DNA from: Deltaproteobacteria bacterium
Lineage (GTDB): Bacteria; Desulfobacterota; Binatia; Binatales; Binataceae
DNA length: 39,269 nt
Direction: 5' to 3'
Assembly (NCBI GenBank): GCA_003135135.1
Contig: PLDK01000051.1
Span: 86,928-126,196, forward strand
A model generated the notes under the pieces. The model was not told the origin of the DNA and searched no databases. It was given only the letters and a program-made list of their open reading frames with translations. The position numbers and the translations under genes are program-made. Below are positions 25,858-33,043 of the stretch, in pieces (the first letter of the stretch is position 1; each line of letters starts with the position of its first letter).

Positions 25858-26345
25858 TGGTTGCGGGGTCCATACATCCGCTTCCCGATTGCGCGCTGAG
25901 CCTAGTCTTCGGCTTGCTCGAACTGCTGGAGGATCGCGGCGGGCGCGAGGACGGTTACAAAATAGCGCGCGATCTGAATTTCAAATTCGGCGATCTGCTC
26001 AAGGTAATGAAGGCCGCGGAAATCCTCGGCTTCGTTTCAACTCCGGCCGGCGACGTGGTGCTCGAGCCGCTGGGAAAACAAATTATCGACGCGAAGGTCA
26101 ACGAACGCAAGCTGCTCGTGCGCGGGCAGTTGAAGCAACACAGCCTCTTCAGCTACTTCATCCGCCTCCTCCATGGCCAGGAGGACAAGTCGGTTACCAA
26201 GGAAATCGTGCTCGGCCACCTCGCGATGCTGCTGCCGAGCGAAAAGCCCGAGCGCCAGTTTTCCACGATGGTGAACTGGGGGCGATTCGCCGAGCTGTTC
26301 GGCTATAACAAGGACGAGGACCGTTTTTATCTCGACAACGAATAG
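25857..26345 (+). CDS. ABC-transporter AAA-associated domain protein, free-standing
   Basis: A 162-residue protein that looks like the C-terminal AAA-associated domain (AAA_assoc_C, PF09821 by recall). In many relatives this domain is fused to the end of the NitT/TauT-type ATPase. It has a winged-helix-like first half (GLLELLEDRGGREDGYKIARDLNFKFGDLLKVMKAAEILGFV) and the LGKQIIDAKVNERKLLVRGQLKQH stretch. The C-terminal half (HLAMLLPSEKPERQFSTMVNWGRFAELFGY) is also typical of the domain. It probably regulates the ATPase or senses a ligand. Start ATG overlaps the ATPase stop. Third gene of the ABC operon. Confidence 0.82.
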   Translation: MVAGSIHPLPDCALSLVFGLLELLEDRGGREDGYKIARDLNFKFGDLLKVMKAAEILGFVSTPAGDVVLEPLGKQIIDAKVNERKLLVRGQLKQHSLFSYFIRLLHGQEDKSVTKEIVLGHLAMLLPSEKPERQFSTMVNWGRFAELFGYNKDEDRFYLDNE

Positions 26346-26371
26346 GCGGTCGCGCCAGGAGAGAAATCGCT

Positions 26372-26743
26372 ATGGCTACGGATGCTGAAAAAGTCGTGAC
26401 CGAATTCTGCAACGCGTGGCCGCGCAAGAACATCGACGAGCTGCTCGGCTTCTTCACCGACGACGCCGTCTATCACAACATCCCGTTCGAACCGGCCCGC
26501 GGCAAAGACGCCATCCGCGCCGCCATCAACACCTTTCTGCCGATGGCCAAGTCGCTTCATTTCAAAGTGCTGAACAGCGCCAGCGCCGGCAACGTCGTCT
26601 TCAACGAGCGCGTCGACGTCTTCGACTTGGGCGGCGGCAAGACGATTTCGCTGCCGGTGGCAGGCGTGTTCGAGGTCAGCGGCGCCAAGATCAGCGCATG
26701 GCGCGACTACTTCGACATGGCGATGTACACCAAGCAGCTGTAG
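26372..26743 (+). CDS. limonene-1,2-epoxide hydrolase family protein
   Basis: A 123-residue SnoaL-like alpha+beta cone protein. The catalytic set of Rhodococcus limonene-1,2-epoxide hydrolase (Y53, N55, R99, D101, D132) is present: Y34 and N36 (VYHNIP), R80 and D82 (NERVDVF) and D112 (WRDYFD). Epoxide hydration is therefore likely, although the natural substrate is open because no terpene genes are nearby. It is shorter at the N-terminus than the Rhodococcus enzyme. AGGAGAG sits about 8 bases before the ATG at 26372. It follows the ABC genes by 26 bases and may be in the same transcript. Confidence 0.88.
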   Translation: MATDAEKVVTEFCNAWPRKNIDELLGFFTDDAVYHNIPFEPARGKDAIRAAINTFLPMAKSLHFKVLNSASAGNVVFNERVDVFDLGGGKTISLPVAGVFEVSGAKISAWRDYFDMAMYTKQL

Positions 26744-26790
26744 CGCACGCTCGGCTGACATCGCCGCCGCGATGCGCGACAATAGCCGCG

Positions 26791-27864
26791 ATGTCCAAAC
26801 CGAAGGACAACCATCCCTCGCGGGGCGACCTCATTCGCCTGACTGCCCGGTGCAAGATTGCGGGTTGGGCCGGTAAGCTCGGTCCGGCGGACCTCTCCGC
26901 AGTCCTCGCGCGGCTCGATTTGCCGAGCCACCCTGATTTGCTCCTGGGAATCTTCACGGGCGACGACGCCGGAGTGCTGCGTCTTTCCGACGATCTCGCG
27001 ATCGTGAATACGATCGATTTTTTCACACCGATGGTGGACGATCCTTTCACCTACGGACAGATCTCCGCCACCAGCGCGCTCTCGGGCGTCTATGCGATGG
27101 GCGGATTACCGCGCACCGCGCTGAGCATCGTATGCTGGCCGCAAACCGGATTGCCCGGCGCCCTGCTCGCCGAAATTATCCGCGGCGCCGCCGAGAAGGC
27201 GCGCGAGGCTGGCGTCGTAATCGTTGGCGGTCACACCGTGGCCGACGAAGAAGTGAAATTCGGGATGGCTATCACGGGAGTGATCGATCCGCACCGAATC
27301 GTGCGCAATGTCGGCGCACAAGCCGGCGACGCGCTCGTGCTCACCAAGGCGCTCGGCACAGGAATCCTGATGACCGCATTCAAGCGCGACAAGCTGGCCG
27401 AGGAACCATACCAAGCCGCGGTCCGCTCGATGACGCAACTCAACGCCGCGGCCGCCTCCGCGATGCTTAAGTACGACGTTCACGCCGCCACCGGCATCGC
27501 GGGATTCGGTCTCGCCGGTCATGCGCTGAAGATGGCCGAGGGCAGCGCCGTTACGATCGTGTTCGAGGAATCCGACTTGCCGCTGCTGCCCGGAGTGCTC
27601 GAGCAATGCCGCGACGGAATGATTACCGGCGGCGGCGAACGCAATCGCGAGTACTACGCGCCAAGCGTCCGCATCTCCGACGAAGTTTCCGACGAGATCG
27701 CGGCGGTTGCCTTCGATCCGCAGACCTCCGGCGGATTGCTGATCGCGATCCCCGACAAGCAGTCCCTTGCCCTGCTCGCGGAGCTTCAAAATTGCGGGCA
27801 TCGCGACGCCGCGATCATCGGCCGCGTCACGCCTCGCCGCGAACACCCGATCGAATTAGTCTGA
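26791..27864 (+). CDS. SelD-like (selenophosphate synthetase family) protein lacking catalytic residues
   Basis: A 357-residue member of the SelD/AIR-synthase superfamily. Family landmarks are clear: TGDDAGV (57-62), NTIDFFTPMVDDP (73-85), VYAMGG (100-105), GGHTVADEE (147-154) and DPQTSGGLL (309-317). Residues essential in E. coli SelD are altered. The Cys/Sec position aligns with W26 (AGWAGKLGP, codon TGG), while the Lys three residues later is kept (K29). The metal-binding Asp of NALSD is G99 (TSALSGVYAMGG), and the Asp of TDVTGFG is G235 (TGIAGFG). A Cys at C21 is nearby but not at the usual place. Selenophosphate formation is therefore doubtful. The start at 26791 (MSKPKDNHPSRGDLIRL) is chosen by homology; the frame is open further up. 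Confidence 0.88.
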   Translation: MSKPKDNHPSRGDLIRLTARCKIAGWAGKLGPADLSAVLARLDLPSHPDLLLGIFTGDDAGVLRLSDDLAIVNTIDFFTPMVDDPFTYGQISATSALSGVYAMGGLPRTALSIVCWPQTGLPGALLAEIIRGAAEKAREAGVVIVGGHTVADEEVKFGMAITGVIDPHRIVRNVGAQAGDALVLTKALGTGILMTAFKRDKLAEEPYQAAVRSMTQLNAAAASAMLKYDVHAATGIAGFGLAGHALKMAEGSAVTIVFEESDLPLLPGVLEQCRDGMITGGGERNREYYAPSVRISDEVSDEIAAVAFDPQTSGGLLIAIPDKQSLALLAELQNCGHRDAAIIGRVTPRREHPIELV

Positions 27865-27997
27865 CCAGGGGCCGACCCGCTTCATCAGCTGGATCGCCTC
27901 GGTCGCATGGCGCCGCGACGGCTCGCACGCGTCGTGCGCCCGGTCATCGGCGGTCGAACCGTACCCCCGTTTCCCCGGAAATCCCCCGGCGCGCGCC

Positions 27998-28198
27998 CTA
28001 TCCCTTGTTGACGTTTGAGGCCTGCAATCCTTTGGGCCCCTGCGCGACCTCGAAGTCGACGCGCTCCCCCTGCTCGAGCGAGCGGAAACCTGCTCCATCG
28101 ATGGCGCTATAGTGAACGAACACTTCCTGCCCGTCCTCCATCGTGATGAAGCCGTAGCCCTTCTTCGGGCTGAACCACTTAACCGTCCCGTTAGCCAT
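27998..28198 (-). CDS. cold-shock protein, CspA family
   Basis: A 66-residue single-stranded nucleic-acid-binding OB-fold protein and RNA chaperone. It starts MANGTVKWFSPKKGYGFITM, with RNP1-like KGYGFI and RNP2-like VFVHYSAI (family usually VFVHFSAI). The C-terminus QGPKGLQASNVNKG is typical. AGGAGG at 28210-28215 lies 11 bases before the ATG at 28198, with a G-run between. The frame is open upstream to 28339, but that extension is not part of the family. The upstream region to about 28390 could hold a long 5' leader, as in other csp genes. Confidence 0.95.
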   Translation of the reverse strand: MANGTVKWFSPKKGYGFITMEDGQEVFVHYSAIDGAGFRSLEQGERVDFEVAQGPKGLQASNVNKG

Positions 28199-28390
28199 TT
28201 TCCCCCATACCTCCTGAAGGGAACCAGCCGGAGCGCCCCCCTCAGGGCCTTCTCCCGCCAGCGACGCGCTTCCCCAAACGACGCGCGTGACGGCGCGCAT
28301 ATAGCACAAGATGCGGCGCTTATCAAATAGGTAAAACACTCGAAACCGCGCCGTAATATGTTTGGGATCGAGAACCGGGCGGTGCAGCAG

Positions 28391-28684
28391 CTAATATTGC
28401 CAGCGGCGAATTGGGCGGGCATGCATGTGGCAGTGATCGGGAATCTGGCGCATCACGGCGTCGATGCCGAATTTATCGGCGCCGTACTTCGCGCGCGCGA
28501 CCAGTGACAGCGCCTCGATCATGAATTCGCGCTCCTGGTCGGTGGGCACGGCGCGATGCTCTCCGAGCACGGCCATGGGAGTGTCGCACGAATCGCAGTC
28601 GAGGATCGTAAATTTGAAGGGGTAAACGAAGTCGGCGTAGCGCTGCGTATAATCACGCAACTCGCACAGTTCGCATTTCGGCAT
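28391..28684 (-). CDS. small protein with zinc-ribbon-like CxxC pairs and HCHMH motif
   Basis: A 97-residue protein of unknown function. Two CxxC pairs, C4/C7 (PKCELCEL) and C30/C33 (LDCDSCDTP), could bind one zinc. Near the end PDHCHMHARP (H84, C85, H86, H88) recalls the histidine triad of HIT hydrolases, but the rest is too short for a full HIT fold. It may be a trimmed HIT-like protein, perhaps recognising a nucleotide. Codon usage is typical of the region. Start ATG at 28684, first in frame. It stands between the csp gene and a secreted small protein on the same strand, with no clear operon link. Confidence 0.75.
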   Translation of the reverse strand: MPKCELCELRDYTQRYADFVYPFKFTILDCDSCDTPMAVLGEHRAVPTDQEREFMIEALSLVARAKYGADKFGIDAVMRQIPDHCHMHARPIRRWQY

Positions 28685-28770
28685 CGACTAAGCCGTCGTC
28701 GCTTCGCGCGCAGTCCGCAACCGACGCGTCGGGAGCCGTGGCGGCCCGCGACGCGTCGAAGCGCAAATTC

Positions 28771-29100
28771 CTACTTCGTCGTTGGAGAAGCTGTCGCCGC
28801 GGGCGAAGCGGCCGGCTTCGCGGGCGCCGCCGGTACCTCTCTGCCGCTCTTGGTCTGCGGCAACGACTTGGTAGCGGCCTTGGCCGCGAGCTTCGCCTTC
28901 TTCTTGCAGCGATAGACGCTCGTGGTCGAGATTTTGAGGTCGGCGGCGATGTCCTTGTTATGCTTGCCGCTGTTGACCTCGTTCATCACGGCGTCGCAAT
29001 CGACTTTGTTGGCGAATGCGGGCCGCGCATTCGTCGCAAACGCGACGGTTGTCGCGAGCATCGCCGAGGCCGCCACCAGCGCAAATTTCTTCATCAGCAT
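28771..29100 (-). CDS. small secreted protein with HTH-like segment
   Basis: A 109-residue protein with a clear Sec signal peptide (MLMKKFALVAASAMLATTVA, cleavage near AFA30|NK). The mature part holds two Cys (C35, C65) that could form a disulfide. Between them is a helix-turn-helix-like stretch, NKDIAADLKISTTSVYRCKK (48-67), of the kind found in resolvase/transposase-type HTHs. The C-terminus is a Lys/Ala then Pro/Ala/Ser/Thr tail. I do not recognise the family. GGGGGAG sits just before the ATG at 29100, which is preferred to a frame extension to 29151. An HTH outside the cytoplasm would be unusual; the similarity may be structural only. Confidence 0.72.
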   Translation of the reverse strand: MLMKKFALVAASAMLATTVAFATNARPAFANKVDCDAVMNEVNSGKHNKDIAADLKISTTSVYRCKKKAKLAAKAATKSLPQTKSGREVPAAPAKPAASPAATASPTTK

Positions 29101-29169
29101 TTTCTCCCCCGCACAGGTTAGGGTTCTTTCAAACGATGGACAGTATTTCAAAATGCACGCCTCATCAAC

Positions 29170-29979
29170 CTAGCGCCTGGGCTTGGCGAAGCCCGGAAAG
29201 GACGGTTGGCGTTTTTCCTGCAAGGCGGCGACGCCCTCGCTCAAATCGGCGCCGAAAAATCCCATCATCTCGAGCGCCAGCGATGCGTCGAACGCCGGGC
29301 CGGCCACACGCAGCCAATTGTTGAGCGAGCGTTTGGTGAATCTCACCGCCTGTTGCGGGCCCCGCGCGAGCTTGCGCGCGACTTCCATCGCCTTGTCCAT
29401 CAGCTTGTCGGCCGGAACGCACAGGCTCACCAGCCCGATGCGCTCGGCCTCCTTGCCGTCGATGAACTCCGCCGTCATCAGGTAGTACTTCGCCTTGGCC
29501 ATGCCGCACAGCAGCGGCCAGATGATCACCGCATGATCTCCGGCCGCGACGCCAAGGCGCAGATGTCCGTCGGTGATGCGCATCGCCTCCGACGCAATGC
29601 TGATATCCGCCATGAACGCGACCGCCAATCCCGCGCCGACGGCGACACCGTTGATCGCGGAGATGATCGGCTTGTCGAGATTGATCATGTTGTAGACGAT
29701 GTCGCCGGCTTCCTTCCACGCCTTGCCGACGTTGGCCGCGCTCGCCGACATCTGCGTAATCATGTCGAGGTCGCCGCCCGCTGAAAACGCGCGCCCGGCG
29801 CCGGTAACCACCACGACGTTGGTTTCGTCGTCGTCGGCAACGTCGAGCCACACGCGGCTCAACTCGAAGTGGAGGCGGCTGTTGGTGGCGTTGAGCACCT
29901 CGGGACGATTGATCGTGATGAGCAGGATGCCGTCGTCGCGGCGCTCGAACAGGAGATGCTGGTACTCGCTGTATTTCAT
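29170..29979 (-). CDS. enoyl-CoA hydratase/isomerase (crotonase) family protein
   Basis: A 269-residue crotonase-fold protein. The two oxyanion-hole segments are GRAFSAGGDLD (62-72) and INGVAVGAGLAVAF (109-122). The position of crotonase Glu144 appears to be H139 (TDGHLRLGVAAGD), so simple enoyl-CoA hydration is uncertain; isomerase, hydrolase or another acyl-CoA reaction is possible. Substrate CoA ester unknown. Start ATG at 29979 (MKYSEYQHLLFERR), with only a weak A-rich ribosome site. It lies 54 bases after fbaB on the same strand, so it may be read from the sugar operon, but its chemistry does not obviously fit that pathway. Confidence 0.88.
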   Translation of the reverse strand: MKYSEYQHLLFERRDDGILLITINRPEVLNATNSRLHFELSRVWLDVADDDETNVVVVTGAGRAFSAGGDLDMITQMSASAANVGKAWKEAGDIVYNMINLDKPIISAINGVAVGAGLAVAFMADISIASEAMRITDGHLRLGVAAGDHAVIIWPLLCGMAKAKYYLMTAEFIDGKEAERIGLVSLCVPADKLMDKAMEVARKLARGPQQAVRFTKRSLNNWLRVAGPAFDASLALEMMGFFGADLSEGVAALQEKRQPSFPGFAKPRR

Positions 29980-30033
29980 CTTTTCAGTTTTTCACTTTTT
30001 CACCGGCACCGCTGTACGCCGCCGAATGCTCCG

Positions 30034-30948
30034 TCAGCTTTTGTAAATGTCGATGACCTTGCCGAGCAGCGCGATCGCTTCGGGCTTCGGACGCTGAAAG
30101 CTGTTGCGGCCGATGATCGAGCCGTAACCGCCGCCGGCGTGGATCCCGCGGACGGTGTTCAGCAGCGACTCGTCGGTTTCCTTGGCGCCCCCCGAGAAAA
30201 TCACGATGCGCCGGCCGTCGAAGGCCGACTGTATGACGTGCTTGATGCGCGCCGAGAACGGCTCGAGCGCAACCTTGTTGGCCTCGTACGCTTTTTTGGC
30301 CTCGGCCAGTTCGATAAAAGCGGTGGGCGGCTTGACCTTGATCATATTCGCACCGAGTTGCGCCGCGATTTGCGCCGCGTATGCGACGACGTCGAGCGCG
30401 GTCTCGCCCTGCTTGCTGACGCCGGAGCCGCGCGGGTACGACCATAGGACCAGCGGCAGTCCATTGGCCCTGGCCTCTTCGCCGATTTCGCGCGCCTCCT
30501 GGTACATCGACTTCTCCTGCGTCGAGCCCGGGTAGATCGTAAGTCCGATCGCCGCGCATCCCAGGCGCAGAGCGTCCTTGACGCTGGCGGTCACGGCCAG
30601 CGCCGGATCTTTTTCCTCGTTGAGAACGTCGTGATTGTTGGCCTTCAGGATGAGCGGAATCTCGCCGGCGTACTCGCACGCGCCCGCCGCGAGAAATCCG
30701 AGCGGCGCCGCGTATGCGTTGCATCCCGCATCGATGGCGAGCTGAAAGTGATAGCGCGGGTCATAGGCGGGCGGATTGACCGCGAAGCTTCGCGCCGGGC
30801 CATGCTCGAAGCCCTGGTCCACGGGCAGGATTACGAATTTGCCGGTGCCCGCGAGCTTGCCATGGTTAAGCATCCGCGCCAGGTTGCTGCGCACGCCGGC
30901 GTTTTCGGAATCGTAATAGCCAAGAATCTCTCGAACTCGCTTAGTCAT
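30034..30948 (-). CDS. fbaB: class I fructose-bisphosphate aldolase, DhnA/FbaB type
   Basis: Schiff-base aldolase interconverting fructose-1,6-bisphosphate with DHAP and glyceraldehyde-3-phosphate. The 304 residues match the archaeal/DhnA-type class I family: VILPVDQGFEHGP near the N-terminus, GCAAIGLTIYPGS, LWSYPRGSG, the Schiff-base Lys in GANMIKVKPP, then IVIFSGGAK and GGYGSIIGRNSFQRP for phosphate binding. Start ATG at 30948 (MTKRVREILGYY) with AGAGGT four bases upstream. It is the last clear sugar gene of the gnd-zwf-fbp-glk-fbaB cluster, 47 bases after glk. No class II aldolase is seen in the window. Confidence 0.93.
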   Translation of the reverse strand: MTKRVREILGYYDSENAGVRSNLARMLNHGKLAGTGKFVILPVDQGFEHGPARSFAVNPPAYDPRYHFQLAIDAGCNAYAAPLGFLAAGACEYAGEIPLILKANNHDVLNEEKDPALAVTASVKDALRLGCAAIGLTIYPGSTQEKSMYQEAREIGEEARANGLPLVLWSYPRGSGVSKQGETALDVVAYAAQIAAQLGANMIKVKPPTAFIELAEAKKAYEANKVALEPFSARIKHVIQSAFDGRRIVIFSGGAKETDESLLNTVRGIHAGGGYGSIIGRNSFQRPKPEAIALLGKVIDIYKS

Positions 30949-30995
30949 ATACCTCTGTCTCCGTCTGGAGTGTCATTGCAGTTTGCATTCCTATA

Positions 30996-31982
30996 TCACA
31001 ACATCGCGGCGGCGTAGTGGGCCGCGCCAAGCAGGCCGGCGGCTGGATTCAGCGAGACGCGGACTTCGATCCGTTTCAGGATCTCGTTCAGCCTTCCCTT
31101 CGACAAGAATCCCCGCACGAACGTACCATCGGTGAGCATCGGCAAAATTTTCGGCGCGATCCCTCCGCCCAGAAAGACACCGCCCAGCGCCAGGACTTTG
31201 AGCGCCAGGTTGGCGGCTTCGGAACCGTAAATATCGCAAAACATGGTCAGCGCGTGAACGCAAACCGGGTCGCCTCCCTTAAGCGCCGCCTCGCTTACCG
31301 CAGCCGAAGGGTCGGCCGCCGCGATTTGCCCGCTCAGCCACGCGGGCTCTTCGGCCCGGCTCTCGCGCCTCAGGAAACGATAGATATTCCAGAGGCCCGG
31401 ACCCGAGAGGACGCGCTCGTAGCTGACGTGTCCGAATTCGTCCGCGATGAACCGCAGCAGTTCGATCTGTTCGGCGCCGTGCGGCGCGAAATCGCTGTGC
31501 CCGCCTTCGGAAGCGACCGCATAGTATTTGTCGCCCTCCCAGACCAGCGCCGCTTCGCCCAGACCGGTGCCCGCGGCGAGCACCGCGATGTTGCCGTGTT
31601 CGGGAGGATTTTCCGCGCGATGCAGAACCGCAAACTCGGCAGGCTTCAGATGAACCATGCCGTAGGCCATCGCCGCCAGATCGTTAATCAAGCGGACCGG
31701 GACGCCGTTTAGCGCGCGCGACAGTGAGACGCTGGAGAGTTGCCATGCAACGTTGGTGGCGTGGGCGCGGCCGTCGATTATCGGACCCGGCACGCCGAGG
31801 CAGACGGCATTCACCGCCGCGGTTGGGCCGAGGAAATCCGCGCAGGCCTGTTCGAGGCTGTCGAACTGCGAGGTCGGGTAGCGGCGCTCCCGCACGATTT
31901 CGAGGGTCCCTGCGGATTGGTTGAAGAGCCCGAGATGGGTTTTGGTTCCACCGACATCGCCGGCCAGGATGAGGCGATCCAT
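30996..31982 (-). CDS. glk: glucokinase
   Basis: ATP-dependent phosphorylation of glucose to glucose-6-phosphate, which feeds the zwf product in the same operon. The 328-residue product has the Glk-family ATP loop GDVGGTKTHLGLF at the N-terminus, VPGPIIDGRAHATNVAW, the catalytic-Asp segment LINDLAAMAYG, LAAGTGLGEA, SEGGHSDFAP and LALGGVFLGGGIAPK. It is not a ROK kinase: the CxCGxxGC zinc motif is absent. Start ATG at 31982; only a G-run, not a strong Shine-Dalgarno, precedes it. It follows fbp by 18 bases. Confidence 0.93.
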   Translation of the reverse strand: MDRLILAGDVGGTKTHLGLFNQSAGTLEIVRERRYPTSQFDSLEQACADFLGPTAAVNAVCLGVPGPIIDGRAHATNVAWQLSSVSLSRALNGVPVRLINDLAAMAYGMVHLKPAEFAVLHRAENPPEHGNIAVLAAGTGLGEAALVWEGDKYYAVASEGGHSDFAPHGAEQIELLRFIADEFGHVSYERVLSGPGLWNIYRFLRRESRAEEPAWLSGQIAAADPSAAVSEAALKGGDPVCVHALTMFCDIYGSEAANLALKVLALGGVFLGGGIAPKILPMLTDGTFVRGFLSKGRLNEILKRIEVRVSLNPAAGLLGAAHYAAAML

Positions 31983-32000
31983 AGGAACCCCGATCCGGTT

Positions 32001-32996
32001 CTAGCCTTCGACTTTGAACGACTCGGCGAGCGCGACTTCCTCGGCGCTGCCGATATAAATCGGATGCCGCTCGTGGATCGCGGTGGCAGCGAGGTCGAGA
32101 ATCCGCCCTTTGCCGGTCGAGCCGCGGCCGCCGGCCTGTTCCGCAAGCATCGAGAGCGGCGCGAGCTCGTACATCAGGCGCAGTTTTCCCTTGGGCTTGC
32201 CGCCTTCAGCAACCTCGGCGGGATACATAAATATTCCGCCCTCAAGCAGGCATCGATGGAAATCGGCGGCGAATGCGCCGCAGTATCGAAGTGAGTAGCT
32301 AGTGCGTTTGTCTTTGCGGCTGGTGATATGCGCGACGAACTTGCGCGCTCCGTCGTGCCACTTACCCACGTTGCCCTGATTGACCGCATAGGTAGTCCCA
32401 TGCGGCGGCATCTTCACGTTCTCTTTCCATAGAATGAACTCGCCGAGAGTTCGATCGAGCGTGAAGATATCGACGCCGGCGCCGGCGCTATACACGAGCT
32501 GCGCGGCCGGCCCGTACAGGATGTATCCCGCGATGAGTTGCTGACTTCCGGGGACGAGGATGTCGTCGATTCCGGCGCCGTGCCTGGGCACGCGTTTCTT
32601 GACGGCGAAGATGGTGCCGAGCGAACCGTTTACGTCGGTGTTAGATGACCCATCGATGGGATCGTAGAGCACGCAGTAGTTATTCTCGCGGCAATTGGAT
32701 GAGTAATGATGCGGCTCGTCCATTTCCTCGGATATGAGACTACATACCGGTTCTCCATGCTCGAATGCCTCGAGAAAAACCTTGTTGCCCCACTCGTCGA
32801 GCTTCTTGACCTTTTCGCCGTGCACGTTGGTTTCGCCGGTGTAGCCAAGCCCGTCGAGGCCCGCGAGCGACAGCTGCCGCGTGATGCGCGTGGCGATCAG
32901 CTCGATACGCTCCATTATGAGAGCGAGGTCCGCGACCGGCAGCGCAGTCGCGCTTTTGGTCTTGATATGACGCTTGAGAGTAATGCCAGCGCTCAT
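32001..32996 (-). CDS. fbp: class I fructose-1,6-bisphosphatase
   Basis: Hydrolyses fructose-1,6-bisphosphate to fructose-6-phosphate; Mg-dependent and cytoplasmic. The 331-residue product has SEEMDEP, the metal-binding YDPIDGSSNTDVN, GTIFAV, the substrate region RYCGAFAADFHRCL, GKLRLMYELAPLSMLAEQAGG and the signature HERHPIYIGSAEEV. The start is the ATG at 32996 (MSAGITLKRHIKTKS) with AAGGGA upstream; the frame stays open into zwf but that part is not homologous. It lies 47 bases after zwf. Its place beside zwf and gnd suggests hexose recycling for the pentose phosphate route in addition to gluconeogenesis. Confidence 0.95.
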   Translation of the reverse strand: MSAGITLKRHIKTKSATALPVADLALIMERIELIATRITRQLSLAGLDGLGYTGETNVHGEKVKKLDEWGNKVFLEAFEHGEPVCSLISEEMDEPHHYSSNCRENNYCVLYDPIDGSSNTDVNGSLGTIFAVKKRVPRHGAGIDDILVPGSQQLIAGYILYGPAAQLVYSAGAGVDIFTLDRTLGEFILWKENVKMPPHGTTYAVNQGNVGKWHDGARKFVAHITSRKDKRTSYSLRYCGAFAADFHRCLLEGGIFMYPAEVAEGGKPKGKLRLMYELAPLSMLAEQAGGRGSTGKGRILDLAATAIHERHPIYIGSAEEVALAESFKVEG

Positions 32997-33043
32997 CTGC
33001 AATCCCTTCTCGACAAATTGCACACGTTGATGGGGTTCTCCTG

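Noticed and set aside
26881-26893. GGTCC-GGC-GGACC hairpin shortly after the Trp codon in the Cys/Sec position of the SelD-like gene, possibly a SECIS element
   Set aside because: The codon is TGG, not TGA; the stem is only 5 bp with a 3-base loop and lacks bacterial SECIS loop features, so chance in a GC-rich gene is enough.
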